Assembly (NCBI GenBank): GCA_024743115.1
Contig: JANSXC010000025.1
Location: 18,523 to 82,522, forward strand
DNA length: 64,000 nt
Source: a bacterium
GTDB lineage: Bacteria > Planctomycetota > UBA1135 > UBA2386
Reading direction: 5' to 3'
Below, one piece after another: positions 54,760-63,520 of the stretch. A program made the position numbers and the translations under genes. Below the pieces are notes generated by a model. The model did no database searches and had not been told where the DNA came from. It saw only the letters and a list, made by a program, of their open reading frames with translations. Every line of letters starts with the position of its first letter. Positions within the stretch are counted from its first letter, which is position 1.

Positions 54760-55911
54760 ATGACCTCTCGCACCACCCCTTCCCGACGCACGTTCCTCGC
54801 CTCGTCCGCCCTCGCTGCGGGTGCGGCAGCGGCTTCACGCCACCTGCCAGCGCGCGCGGCGATCATCCGCCCGCGCGTCGAAGCCAAGAAGATCCTGATT
54901 CTCGGCGGCACCGGATTCCTCGGTCCCGCGATCGTTCGGCACGCCCTCGCACGCGGCCACACGATGACGCTGTTCAACCGCGGCCGCACGAACCCGCACC
55001 TGTTTCCCGACGTCGAAAAGCTACGCGGGCAACGGCGGCGACCAAACCCGAAGCGACCGGGCTCCCCGGCCCAGGATCTGAAGGCCCTCGAGGGTCGCAA
55101 GTGGGACGCCGTGATCGACACCAGCGCCTACTTCACGGGCGAGGTCGAGGACGTGGCCAAGGTGCTCGGTGACAACGTCGGCCAATACCTGTTCGTGAGC
55201 TCGCTGAGCGTCTACCCCCAGCTCGGCCAGGACGACCAACCCATCACGGAGGCCAGCGAACTCGCCGAATGCGAAGACAAGTACCGCTTCGACATGGGTA
55301 AGGACCTCGCGCACTACGGCGCCCTCAAGCGCTACTGCGAAGATGCCGCCCGCGCCGCGTTCCCCGACGGCGCGACGCTCGTGCGCCCCGGCTACATCGT
55401 CGGCCCCGGTGATCCGAGCGACCGCTTCACGTACTGGCCCGCGCGGTTCGATCGCGGCGGCGAGATCCTCGCGCCCGGCACCCCGGACAACGACCTGCAG
55501 TTCGTCGACGTGCGCGACCTCGGTGAGTGGATCGTCCACCTGATCGAACAACGTACGACCGGTGCGTTCAACGCGGTCGGTTTCGGCGGCTCGCTGACGG
55601 TCGAGGAGTTCCTGCACACGGGCAAGGGAACCCGCAACCTCGACTGCTCGTTCACGTGGGTCGACGACGAGTTCCTCGAGGCCAACGACGTCAGCTCATG
55701 GGGCGAGATGGGCTGCTGGACGCCCAAGGCCAAGAACGGCCACACCGACAACCGAAAGGCGATCGCGGCGGGCGCGAAGTTCCGGCCGATCGCGGACACG
55801 ATCCGCGACACCGCGGACTGGGTGAAGAACGAGCGCGGCGAACGTCCGTGGCGCGCCGGCATGAAGGCCGAGCGCGAGGCCAAACTGCTCGCGCAGTGGC
55901 ACAAGCGCTAA
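54760..55911 (+). CDS. Tat-signal NAD-dependent epimerase/dehydratase (extended SDR)
   Basis: A 383-residue protein whose first 33 residues form a twin-arginine signal (PSRRTFLASSALAAGAAAA). The Rossmann fold starts KKILILGGTGFLGPAIVRHALARGH (G-G-T-G-F-L-G), and the atypical extended SDR pattern continues with FNRGRTNPHLFP, WDAVIDTSAYFTGEVEDV, LFVSSLSVYPQ, HYGALKRYCEDAARAAF, VRPGYIVGPGDPSDRFTYW and FNAVGFGGSLTVEEFL. The catalytic Tyr-x-x-x-Lys position reads Y-G-A-L-K. Export by Tat implies that it folds with its nucleotide before leaving the cytoplasm. The start was chosen at the ATG just before the Tat motif. Its substrate, probably a sugar nucleotide or related compound, is unknown. Confidence 0.85.
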   Translation: MTSRTTPSRRTFLASSALAAGAAAASRHLPARAAIIRPRVEAKKILILGGTGFLGPAIVRHALARGHTMTLFNRGRTNPHLFPDVEKLRGQRRRPNPKRPGSPAQDLKALEGRKWDAVIDTSAYFTGEVEDVAKVLGDNVGQYLFVSSLSVYPQLGQDDQPITEASELAECEDKYRFDMGKDLAHYGALKRYCEDAARAAFPDGATLVRPGYIVGPGDPSDRFTYWPARFDRGGEILAPGTPDNDLQFVDVRDLGEWIVHLIEQRTTGAFNAVGFGGSLTVEEFLHTGKGTRNLDCSFTWVDDEFLEANDVSSWGEMGCWTPKAKNGHTDNRKAIAAGAKFRPIADTIRDTADWVKNERGERPWRAGMKAEREAKLLAQWHKR

Positions 55912-55948
55912 CGCAGATGCGCTGAACCCGCCGGCCGATCGGTCCGGA

Positions 55949-57745
55949 TCAGCGGCGCGCTGCGAGCCCGAACCAGGTACCGCGTGAACTCGCCACGCAC
56001 GTCGTCGTCGACGGCAGGAACGACCAGGCCTGGACGAACAGCCGGAACTGCTCGGGCAGCACCGGCGGCAGTGCGAGTTCGGCCTCCCCCGCCGCGTTGG
56101 CGGTGAGGAAGATCGGCTGCGAGATCACGCCGCCCAGGTGGTTCAGACAGGTGCTGGTCGCGGTCGGAAACGGAATACCACCGTCCCGGCGACCATCCGT
56201 TGCCGCAAGCACGAGCACCGCACGGCCGGGGACCAGATTCGAGATCGTGATTCGCTGATCCGGGTCGGGGTTGTTGGGCAGATGCTCGCGCGGCGGCGCC
56301 GACTTCGACGAGATGCGTGGAATCAGCCAATCGCCGTTGTACTGCTCGCCGGTGCCAGCCCCGAACCGGTGCATGTGCCCGACATTGAGCCGAACGAGGA
56401 ACAGGCCGTTCTCGTCATCGGAGACGTAGATCACGCCCGAGTCCTGCGCACGATAGGTCGCGAAAGCACCGGGGTACAGGTTGCTCCAGGTCGGACCGCC
56501 ATAGGGCTGCGACGAGGACGCAAAGCTCGTGTCGACCTGCGCGAGGATCTGGTTCGGCTGCAGGTTGCCAGGCCGGATGTCGTACAGGATGAGGCCCTCC
56601 TGCCACGCCGATACGTAGCCGGCGTAGCCGAGTCCGAGCATGCCCATGTGACGCAGCGGCGGCTCCGGGTAACGCAGGTCCGCGGTCGGGAAGGCGGCGT
56701 GCGGCACGCGCGGCGGGATCTGCGCGATCGACACGACCGAGTTGCTGTTGTACGACGTGAACCCTCGCATGTCGTAGACGATCGTCGCGACATCACCGAT
56801 CGAGCTGTAGAGGTAGTCGCCGTCCGCGCTCATCCAGGCACTGTGTGCGTTCCCCGAGCCCGGCAGCGACGCCTGGAACGCACACCAGTTGGGCGGCGTC
56901 CACGGATCCACCGGCGGCAACCCGGCCGGCAGGTTGGTGACGTCGAGAATCGCGATGTGCGTGACGCCTTGCGTCAGGTACTCGGACACGACCGCGCGGA
57001 CCGTCCCGCCATCGCGCTGGAGGTGCACGTCGAACGACGGAATGGTCCCGCCGCCGCCGAGCCAGCCCTTCCAGACGGCGAGCAGCTGCGGCGCGGCACC
57101 GTTCGGGCCGTTCACGTCGTAGATGTACAATCCGCTGAGCCCCGGCACGTAGAGATGGCCACGCTCCTGGTCGACGGTAAGACGATACGAGGCGCCGGCC
57201 GGCGGCAGCGGCACGTCGGGCAGCGGCGTCACGGTGATCGAGGTGCCCGGCGTCGTGACGACCGACACGCGCGTCACCCGAATGCTCGGCCGGAACGCAT
57301 TGGTCTCGTACACGTACTCGCCGAACGACGCCGTGCCGCGATGGACCGCAGGCGTGTTGTCCGCCAGAAACCAGTAGTCCGGTGTCCGGCGCGTCGGCCC
57401 GGTGTTGGAGATGTCGTGCGCGTCGACGATCACGAGTCCGTTCCACGCGCTCAACAGCGCGAACTCGCGACCCGTCACGGGGTCCGTGTGGCCGGTCACG
57501 AACGAGAACGGGCGGACCGCAGGCGTGAGCTCACGCTCGCCGAGGATGCCGAGCACCGACGCGCGATAGCACGCGTTCGGCGGCAACGGCCAGCGCCACG
57601 AGCGCGGCACGTCGTTGCAGTCGGGATTGTTGAACAGCGTCAGCCCGTGCAGGCTCGTGCCGGTGGGGTCGATCGGGTTCTGAGCTGCGAGTGCCCCGAG
57701 CAGGCCAAGGCCCGTCAGCAAGGCGGAGATCCAGAGTCGCGTCAT
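55949..57745 (-). CDS. Exported LVIVD-repeat / choice-of-anchor-B-like protein
   Basis: A 598-residue protein with signal peptide (about 1-20, ISALLTGLGLLGALA). The body is a beta-propeller-like array with recurring blocks of the form NGLVIVDAHDISN, LSGLYIYDVNGP, THIAILDVTNLPAG, DYLYSSIGDVATIVYDMRG, EGLILYDIRPGN and GVIYVSDDENGLFLVRL, resembling LVIVD repeats. A C-terminal domain from about 500 (RITISNLVPGRAVLVLAATD...LPPVLPEQFRLFVQAW) is a beta-sandwich commonly found at the end of planctomycete secreted proteins. No enzymatic site was seen. It is divergent from the Kelch-like gene and may function at the cell surface. Confidence 0.78.
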   Translation of the reverse strand: MTRLWISALLTGLGLLGALAAQNPIDPTGTSLHGLTLFNNPDCNDVPRSWRWPLPPNACYRASVLGILGERELTPAVRPFSFVTGHTDPVTGREFALLSAWNGLVIVDAHDISNTGPTRRTPDYWFLADNTPAVHRGTASFGEYVYETNAFRPSIRVTRVSVVTTPGTSITVTPLPDVPLPPAGASYRLTVDQERGHLYVPGLSGLYIYDVNGPNGAAPQLLAVWKGWLGGGGTIPSFDVHLQRDGGTVRAVVSEYLTQGVTHIAILDVTNLPAGLPPVDPWTPPNWCAFQASLPGSGNAHSAWMSADGDYLYSSIGDVATIVYDMRGFTSYNSNSVVSIAQIPPRVPHAAFPTADLRYPEPPLRHMGMLGLGYAGYVSAWQEGLILYDIRPGNLQPNQILAQVDTSFASSSQPYGGPTWSNLYPGAFATYRAQDSGVIYVSDDENGLFLVRLNVGHMHRFGAGTGEQYNGDWLIPRISSKSAPPREHLPNNPDPDQRITISNLVPGRAVLVLAATDGRRDGGIPFPTATSTCLNHLGGVISQPIFLTANAAGEAELALPPVLPEQFRLFVQAWSFLPSTTTCVASSRGTWFGLAARR

Positions 57746-57954
57746 TCAGCGTGGTCTCGGTCGATATCGATTCGGGGGCGGTCGCGGCCGGTTCGAGCCA
57801 CGCGCAGGTGAGGGCGCCGAAGCAGGATACCGTCAATGTCCGCCGCGCTCCACCGGCACGCCGCCCCGGCACGAACTCGAGCAGGCTTCATCGCTCCTTG
57901 GCAACGCCGGATGCGGATCGTGACGGCCGGGTCTGAATTCAGGACGTTCACGGA

Positions 57955-57974
57955 CGAGCGAAAACGCTCGAGCG
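57955..57974. promoter_or_regulatory. Overlapping inverted repeats in a divergent intergenic region
   Basis: CGAGCG AAAA CGCTCG (57955-57970) is a 6-bp dyad with an AAAA loop, and its right arm is also half of the perfect 10-bp palindrome CGCTCGAGCG (57965-57974). It lies in the 273-base gap between the LVIVD and Kelch-like genes. A further palindrome, TCGATATCGA, occurs at 57761-57770. Confidence 0.35.
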
Positions 57975-58018
57975 CCCCGCGGACTGTCCTTTCCGCAGAA
58001 GCACGCCATACTCTCCCG

Positions 58019-59539
58019 ATGCATCGTTCTCGCCACGCGCTCTCGCTCGCGCTGCTCGCGGTCGCCACGCCGCTCGCCGCTCAGAATCTCGACCTCGACA
58101 AAACCGGCGGTGCGATCGGCGGCGACGTGTCCGCGCACGTGCAGGGCAACCCCAACGAGCCCTTCATCGTGCTGTTCGACTTCACCGAGCAGCAGACGCC
58201 GGTCCCGGCCCTCGGGATCACGCTCGACATCAGCGATCGCTGGGCCGGCAGCTCGTTCGTGCTGCCCGGGTTCTTTGACGACACCGATGCCCAGGGCCGG
58301 GCGACCGCGTCCCTGACGCTCCCCAGCGACCCGGGGCTCGGCGGACTGGTGATCTCCCTGCAGGCCGTTGCTGGTTGGGGTCCGTTCCGTGTCAGCAATC
58401 TCGTGCGCGTGACCCCGCAACTGCCCGGCACGTTCACCGACGCACTGAACGCCCCCGTCGCCCCGGTCCTCGGTGGCGGCGCCGTGCTCGAGAGCAACGG
58501 TGACGTGCTCCTCGTCGGCGGCTCCGGCCCGGTGGCGCAGCGCTACTCCGAACGCCTCGAGGAGTGGCAACTCGCGGGCGCTTCCTTCGGCGTCGGGCTG
58601 CTGTCGCAGACGACCGCGCTTGCGGACGGCCGCGTGCTCTTCACGGGTGGACTCGATCTCGCGACGGGTCAGCCGACCGATGCTGCGGCGATCTACGATC
58701 CGGCAACGCAGACGACCACGACCCTGACCATGGGTTCGGCGCGCGCGGGCCACGGCGCCTCATTGCTCGGCAACGGCAAGGTGCTGATCACGGGGGGCTC
58801 CCAGTCCTTCGACCTCACCAACCCACTGAGCCTGTTCACCGGCATCCTGTCGTCGACCGAATTCTTCGATCCGCAGACCAACTCGTTCAGCGCCGGCCCG
58901 AACATGCTCGAGGCGCGCGCGCTGCACACGTCAACGACGCTGACGAACGGCCAGGCGCTGATCGCCGGCGGCATCACGCTGCTGCCCATCGTCAACCTGC
59001 CGACGGTGTCCGCGACGGCCTACCGGTTCAACCCGAACAACAACAGCTTCGGGCTGCCCGCGTTCTTTACTGGTGCGCGCTTCCTGCACACGGCCACGGC
59101 GCTCGACAATGGCCGCGTCCTGCTCGCCGGCGGCATCACGCTCGACCTCACGACGTTCCTGCAGACGGGCAACATCCTCGACATCGTGTTCGGCACGCGC
59201 GACGACTGCCAGCTGTTCAGCACCGGCCCCTTCGGCTTCGGCACGTTCGCGACGGTGAACGGCCTGCAGCAGGGCCGCGCCGGCGCCGCGATCGCGCCGC
59301 TGCCGGGTGGCGGCGCCCTCGTCGCGGGCGGCTTCGAACTCAGGATCGACATCCAGAACCAGCAGTTCGTCTTCGAGCCGACCGCGTCGGCCGACGTGTT
59401 CACGCAGAATCCCAACACGCTGACGCCGACCGGCTCGATGAGCGCGCCGCGCGCATTCCCGGTCACGGTCAACCTCGCGGACGGCACGATCCTCGTCGTC
59501 GGCGGCGGCCTGCCGAACGCCGAGCTCTACCAGCGGTAG
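58019..59539 (+). CDS. Exported Kelch-like beta-propeller protein
   Basis: A 506-residue protein with signal peptide (MHRSRHALSLALLAVATPLAAQ, split at about residue 21). After a beta-sandwich region (about 25-140) it shows repeated Kelch-type blades with the paired small residues and hydrophobic strands: GDVLLVGGSGPVAQRY, GRVLFTGGLDLATGQPTDAAAIYDP, GKVLITGGSQSF, GQALIAGGITLLPIV, GRVLLAGGITLDL, GGALVAGGFELRID and GTILVVGGGLPNAELY. The A-x-x-Y-D-P turns between blades match the Kelch pattern. It is probably an extracytoplasmic binding protein. CATACT lies six bases before the ATG. No catalytic residues were identified. Confidence 0.82.
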   Translation: MHRSRHALSLALLAVATPLAAQNLDLDKTGGAIGGDVSAHVQGNPNEPFIVLFDFTEQQTPVPALGITLDISDRWAGSSFVLPGFFDDTDAQGRATASLTLPSDPGLGGLVISLQAVAGWGPFRVSNLVRVTPQLPGTFTDALNAPVAPVLGGGAVLESNGDVLLVGGSGPVAQRYSERLEEWQLAGASFGVGLLSQTTALADGRVLFTGGLDLATGQPTDAAAIYDPATQTTTTLTMGSARAGHGASLLGNGKVLITGGSQSFDLTNPLSLFTGILSSTEFFDPQTNSFSAGPNMLEARALHTSTTLTNGQALIAGGITLLPIVNLPTVSATAYRFNPNNNSFGLPAFFTGARFLHTATALDNGRVLLAGGITLDLTTFLQTGNILDIVFGTRDDCQLFSTGPFGFGTFATVNGLQQGRAGAAIAPLPGGGALVAGGFELRIDIQNQQFVFEPTASADVFTQNPNTLTPTGSMSAPRAFPVTVNLADGTILVVGGGLPNAELYQR

Positions 59540-59582
59540 CCGCGGACCGGTTCCGCGGGCCGACCGTCGCCGGCCGGTGGGA

Positions 59583-59951
59583 TCAGTCGCTCTCGCCCAT
59601 CGGGTCGAGCCGACGAATCTCGACCGTGCCGCCGATCCCGAGTTCGGGGTGATCGCGGCACAGCTCGACCGCGTGGTCATAGCTGTCGGCCTCGATGAGG
59701 TGGAAACCGCCGACCAGCTCCTTGGTCTCGCCGTACGGGCCGTCGGTCACGCGCACGCCAACACCGTCGCGCCGCGGCGCGAGGACCCGGCCTTCGCCAT
59801 CGGCGAGCTTACGACCATCGTGGAATCGGCCCGCACCCATGAGACGGCCGGCCCAGGTCTCGAACGCGGCGATCACCTCCGCGATTTCACCCGGCGCGCG
59901 CTGCTGCCAGTCGGCCGGGTCACCGCGCAGGATCAGGAGGAACTTCGGCAT
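59583..59951 (-). CDS. YCII/DGPF-domain protein
   Basis: A 122-residue soluble protein beginning MPKFLLILRGDPADW. The central GVRVTDGPYGETKELVGGFHLIEADSYDHAVELCRDHPE is the classical DGPF/YCII signature (PF03795), a dimeric ferredoxin-like alpha/beta fold often encoded near ECF sigma factors. ATG 59957 two codons upstream is an alternative start. Its first 32 bases overlap the end of the upstream PHP gene, suggesting coupled translation. The biochemical role of the family is not settled. Confidence 0.9.
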   Translation of the reverse strand: MPKFLLILRGDPADWQQRAPGEIAEVIAAFETWAGRLMGAGRFHDGRKLADGEGRVLAPRRDGVGVRVTDGPYGETKELVGGFHLIEADSYDHAVELCRDHPELGIGGTVEIRRLDPMGESD

Positions 59952-61257
59952 GACCATGGAGCATTACCGTTCCGAGCGTCTCGCGCCAGCCGACGGGCTG
60001 GGTCCACGCCTGGGCACGCTGGCCTTCCCAGACCGGGTTGTCCGGCGCCCGACTGGCGGTCACCACCGCGCGCACGTAGAGCTCGTCGCCGCGCAGGCGA
60101 TAGCTCGGCGCGAGGCCTTCGACCACGGCGAGCACGGCGCCGACGTCCGCGCTGTAGCGCCAGGTCAAATCGGCGCGTGCTTTGCCCTCGTGTTCGACCG
60201 GTTGCCGCGACCGATCGTAGCCGCGTCGCGTGCCACGAAACTCGGTGCGATAGGTCACTCCCGGCCGCGGCCGAATCCGCAGTTGCAGGTCCCGGCCATC
60301 GAACTGCACGGCATCGAGAGTCACTCCGCTCGAGGCGTAGAACTCCCCGTCGATGAGCGCGTTCGTAATCGCGCGCGCCGTCAGTTCCCGAGCGCGGACC
60401 ATCACCCAGCCACGCCCCGGCGTGCTGCCGCTCGCGTTGAAGTAGTTGTGCGAGTCGTCCGTCGCGAGCCCGAACAGCGGCGGGGAGTCGAGCTCGGCGA
60501 TCCGCAGCGTGTTGGCGATATCCCATATCCGCTCGACGGATGCGTGGAGTTCGTCGCCGAGCTGATGCACCGAGGGATGCCCGTTGTAGACCTCGAAGAA
60601 GCGTTCTTCGAGCACGTGAGCCAGGTCCTCGGCCGTCACCGCCCAGCCGAAGTTCGGATGGTTGAGGTGTGGCACGATCGGCTCCCCGACCCGCTTGCTC
60701 TGCGCGTGCACCGCGCGCAGGTTGTTCCGCATCACGTCCCGCACGCTGTGCCCGTGCTGGGGAGTGATCTTCTCCTGCACGTTCGTCGCGTTGATGTGGA
60801 TCGGCTTCTTCTCGAACGCGTCCGTGATCTCCTCGCTCTGGATCAGCAGGAACTGCCCCGGCTGTTCGAGCAACGGCCGATACTCGTCGAGGCGGCGCAG
60901 GCGAACTTCCTGCTTGCCGTCCCGCTCCCGCATCTCGACCCAGTCGCGACCGAACAGCTCGCGGTAACGCTTGACGCCTACCCGCGCCCCGCGACGAACG
61001 ACCTGATCCACCTGCATCCAACGCTCGCCTGCGTGCAGCGTGTTGTGATCCGAGATGCCGAGGAAGTCGTAGTCGCGTTCCTTGTACCAGCGCGCGATGA
61101 CCTCGGGGAAGTCGTTGCCGTCGCTCCAGAGCGAATGGGTGTGCAGGTTGCCGCGGAACCATCGCGGTGCACCGGTGCTGCAAGCCGCCAGCACGATGGC
61201 TGCACCGAGCAACGCGCCCACGCAGCGCAAACCTCCACGACGATCACTTCGTAACAT
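59920..61257 (-). CDS. PHP-domain metallohydrolase lipoprotein (CehA/McbA-like)
   Basis: A 445-residue precursor with lipoprotein signal and lipobox VLAAC (Cys26). The PHP metal-binding motifs are clear: GNLHTHSLWSDG, FLGISDHN, LIQSEEIT, VPHLNHPNFGW and LATDDSHNYF, giving the usual set of His and Asp ligands for a multinuclear metal site. The C-terminal part (about 325-445) is beta-rich. Related proteins hydrolyse phosphoesters, carbamates or other small substrates; anchoring outside the cytoplasm suggests action on an environmental or wall-derived compound. Its end overlaps the YCII gene start. Confidence 0.87.
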   Translation of the reverse strand: MLRSDRRGGLRCVGALLGAAIVLAACSTGAPRWFRGNLHTHSLWSDGNDFPEVIARWYKERDYDFLGISDHNTLHAGERWMQVDQVVRRGARVGVKRYRELFGRDWVEMRERDGKQEVRLRRLDEYRPLLEQPGQFLLIQSEEITDAFEKKPIHINATNVQEKITPQHGHSVRDVMRNNLRAVHAQSKRVGEPIVPHLNHPNFGWAVTAEDLAHVLEERFFEVYNGHPSVHQLGDELHASVERIWDIANTLRIAELDSPPLFGLATDDSHNYFNASGSTPGRGWVMVRARELTARAITNALIDGEFYASSGVTLDAVQFDGRDLQLRIRPRPGVTYRTEFRGTRRGYDRSRQPVEHEGKARADLTWRYSADVGAVLAVVEGLAPSYRLRGDELYVRAVVTASRAPDNPVWEGQRAQAWTQPVGWRETLGTVMLHGHAEVPPDPAR

Positions 61258-61305
61258 GCCGGGAAGTTACCCGCCGCTCGACCGGCAGGGTCGTAAGATC
61301 CGAGC

Positions 61306-61728
61306 GTGCATCTCGAGAGCCAGCTCGTCGACGACTCGGCCCTGCGCCGCCTGCTGCAGGTGACCCCGGCCCGGCGCGCACTCTACGCGCTCGCGATCGC
61401 TGCGCTCGGCACGGGCGCATGGCTCTGGTTCGAGGATCAGCGCATGATCCGCGCTACCGTGATCACGTTCGCGCTGACCGTTCTGGCGCTGCTCTTCGTC
61501 CTCACGGGACTCATCGATTTCGTACCGCACCCGAAGCGGCGAGCCGAGATGCACCGCGCCATCCGGGATTGGCCGAAACTGGTGCACGAACTCGACGCCG
61601 CCGAGGCCCGCGACGACATCCTCGCACGCGTGCTCGAGGACCGCGGGTACCACAGCAGCCCGGTGCGACGCGCAATCCTGCGGCTGTGGCGCGAGGATCG
61701 CGAGCGCCGGCAACGGGAGGCACGGTGA
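61306..61728 (+). CDS. Small membrane protein of unknown function
   Basis: A 140-residue protein starting at GTG. Two membrane spans are visible (about 26-41, LYALAIAALGTGAWLW, and about 50-71, TVITFALTVLALLFVLTGLIDF), followed by a charged helical C-terminus (EMHRAIRDWPKLVHELDAAEARDDIL...LRLWREDRERRQRE). No family was recognised. Its TGA overlaps the GTG of rsmE, making it the first gene of a three-gene operon. TAAGAT lies six bases before the GTG. Confidence 0.65.
   Translation: MHLESQLVDDSALRRLLQVTPARRALYALAIAALGTGAWLWFEDQRMIRATVITFALTVLALLFVLTGLIDFVPHPKRRAEMHRAIRDWPKLVHELDAAEARDDILARVLEDRGYHSSPVRRAILRLWREDRERRQREAR
61715..61720 (+). promoter_or_regulatory. Ribosome binding site of rsmE
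   Basis: GGGAGG ends four bases before the GTG at 61725, inside the end of the upstream gene. It confirms the GTGA-overlap start. Confidence 0.6.
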
Positions 61729-62468
61729 ACCTCCTGCTGTTGCAACCCGACGAACTCGACCCCCGCGGGCGAGCCGTGATCCGCGGCCGCCGCGCCGTGC
61801 ACGCCTACTCGATTCTCAAGGCCGAGAAGGGCAAGCAACTGCGCGCCGGACTGCTCGGCGGGCGACTCGGAACCGCGCAGGTCGAGCGTTCGACGATCGA
61901 AGAACTCATCGTCACCACCCACTTCGACCGCCCCGCCCCACCGGCGACGGACACGCTCCTGCTCGCGGTTCCCCGACCGAAGGTGCTGCTGCGCATCCTC
62001 GCTCATGCCGCAGCCCTCGGCTTTCGTCACATCGTGCTGCTGCGCACCTGGCGCGTCGACAAGAGCTGGCTCGACAGCCACGCGATGCAACCTGCAACCT
62101 GGCGCGAACACCTGCTGCTCGGGCTCGAGCAGGCTGGCCGCACGGTGCTGCCTTCGGTGCGCTTCTTCCCGCTGTTCCGCCCGTTCGTCGAAGACCATCT
62201 GCCGACCTTGCCGCTGCCGGGTGACCGGTTCGTGGCGCACCCGACCGCACCGACCCACACCGCGCAGCTCGACCTCGGTGCCGGCGCGCCGTTCGCGCTG
62301 GTGCTCGGGCCCGATGGCGGCCTGCTGCCCTACGAGGTCGAGCAGTTCGCGGACCGCGGATTCCTGCCCGTCCAGTGCGGCCCAGAGCCGCTGCGCACGG
62401 AAACTGCCCTCGCCGTGCTGGCCGGCCAACTGGATCTGTTGCGCCGGCGGAGTACCCTCGGCGCGTGA
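61725..62468 (+). CDS. rsmE: 16S rRNA m3U1498 methyltransferase RsmE
   Basis: A 247-residue SPOUT-class methyltransferase. A short N-terminal PUA-like part (RGRRAVHAYSILKAEKGKQLRAGLLGG) is followed by the knotted domain: LLLAVPRPKVLLRILAHAAALGFRHIVLL, then FALVLGPDGGLLPYEVEQF and GPEPLRTETALAVLAGQLDLL, the conserved G-P-x-G-G and L-R-x-E-T-A blocks that bind S-adenosylmethionine. It methylates N3 of U1498 in 16S rRNA. The position is G-P-D-G-G where most homologues have G-P-E-G-G. The GTG start overlaps the upstream stop, and its own TGA overlaps the next gene's GTG, so all three genes are translationally coupled. Confidence 0.92.
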   Translation: MNLLLLQPDELDPRGRAVIRGRRAVHAYSILKAEKGKQLRAGLLGGRLGTAQVERSTIEELIVTTHFDRPAPPATDTLLLAVPRPKVLLRILAHAAALGFRHIVLLRTWRVDKSWLDSHAMQPATWREHLLLGLEQAGRTVLPSVRFFPLFRPFVEDHLPTLPLPGDRFVAHPTAPTHTAQLDLGAGAPFALVLGPDGGLLPYEVEQFADRGFLPVQCGPEPLRTETALAVLAGQLDLLRRRSTLGA

Positions 62469-63502
62469 GCAACCTGCGCGCAGGCATCTGGGGCCGCGGC
62501 CCCGACGGGCTCTGGAGCGCGGCTCAGATGCGGCGCCAGGACGAATGTGAGCTCGTGGTCGCCGGTGATTCAGAACCCGGGACCCGCTTCGCATTCACGG
62601 GCGAAACCGGCATCCGGCATCACTGCAGCTCGTTCGCAGAACTGCTCGGCACCGGTATCGACCTCGTCGTTCTCGCGGGCCCGCGGCGCGAACGCCTCGC
62701 GCAGGTCCAGGCCGCCGCCGAGCAGGGCGTGCACTGCCTGCTGCACGCACCGATGGCACTCAGCGGCGCCGACGCCGACCAGATGGTGGCCCATTGCGAA
62801 GCCGCGGCCGTGCAGCTCGGCGTGCTCGTCCGAGGCCAGGAGGATCCGGTCTTCGAGCAGCTCCGGCAAATGATCGCGAGCGACTGGCTCGGCGGCGTCG
62901 TGCACGTGCAGTGCCTGGCCGGCGAGGACGGACTCCTGCGAACGCCACCGGCCACGGACGACCCGCGGCTGCTCGCGCTGATCGCCAACCATCCGCTGCT
63001 GCAGCTCGCGGCCCACCATGCCCACCTCGCGACCTGGCTCACGGGCAAGCTGCCGGTGGCGGCGACCGCGCAAGTGGCCAAGGGCTTCCTACCGCTGCCG
63101 GCCGACGGCGCCGTCGCGACCGTGCAGTTCAAGGGTGGTGTGCTGTGCACGCTCGCCGTCAGCCACCTGCTCGCTGCCAACCAGTTCGCAATCCACGGCA
63201 CGGATGGCTTCGTGCGGATCGCCGGCGACCGCATCGTCCTCAAGGGGCGCACGGAGTATCGCGGCGACGTGTTCGACTATCTCACGCAGGACGCCGAACT
63301 CGCGCTGCTGCGGCGCGACGTCGACGATGCCGCCGAGCGTCAGGCCGGCCGCTGCGAACTGCACGCGCGGTTCGCCCGCTGGATCGACGACCGCGACGAC
63401 TTCCCGTGCTCGGGGGAGCAGGCGGCCGCCGACATGGCGATCTTCGACGCGATCGCCGAGGCGACGAAGTCGGGCAAGGCCGAGCCGATCCGGCGGCCCT
63501 GA
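62465..63502 (+). CDS. Gfo/Idh/MocA-family oxidoreductase-like protein lacking the EKP motif
   Basis: A 345-residue protein starting at GTG that overlaps the rsmE stop. The N-terminal Rossmann part has RAGIWGRGPDGLW (G-x-x-G-x-G-type, residues 7-12), CSSFAELLGTGIDLVVLAGPRRERLAQVQAAAEQGVHCLLHAPMALS. At residues 94-96 the family's E-K-P motif, whose lysine takes part in catalysis, reads H-A-P. The C-terminal domain (about 125-330) keeps the family's beta-sheet pattern (VATVQFKGGVLCTLAVSHL, AIHGTDGFVRIAGDRIVLKG). It may bind a nucleotide or sugar without being a normal dehydrogenase. There is no signal peptide. Confidence 0.82.
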   Translation: MSNLRAGIWGRGPDGLWSAAQMRRQDECELVVAGDSEPGTRFAFTGETGIRHHCSSFAELLGTGIDLVVLAGPRRERLAQVQAAAEQGVHCLLHAPMALSGADADQMVAHCEAAAVQLGVLVRGQEDPVFEQLRQMIASDWLGGVVHVQCLAGEDGLLRTPPATDDPRLLALIANHPLLQLAAHHAHLATWLTGKLPVAATAQVAKGFLPLPADGAVATVQFKGGVLCTLAVSHLLAANQFAIHGTDGFVRIAGDRIVLKGRTEYRGDVFDYLTQDAELALLRRDVDDAAERQAGRCELHARFARWIDDRDDFPCSGEQAAADMAIFDAIAEATKSGKAEPIRRP

Positions 63503-63520
63503 TCGCAGCCGGCGGCAGCC

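Noticed and set aside
54759..54762. Third CATG-type shared start between miaB and the epimerase
   Set aside because: It would give MiaB an unsupported 69-residue basic N-terminal extension; the conserved YGCQ block lies far downstream, so the TTG start is preferred.
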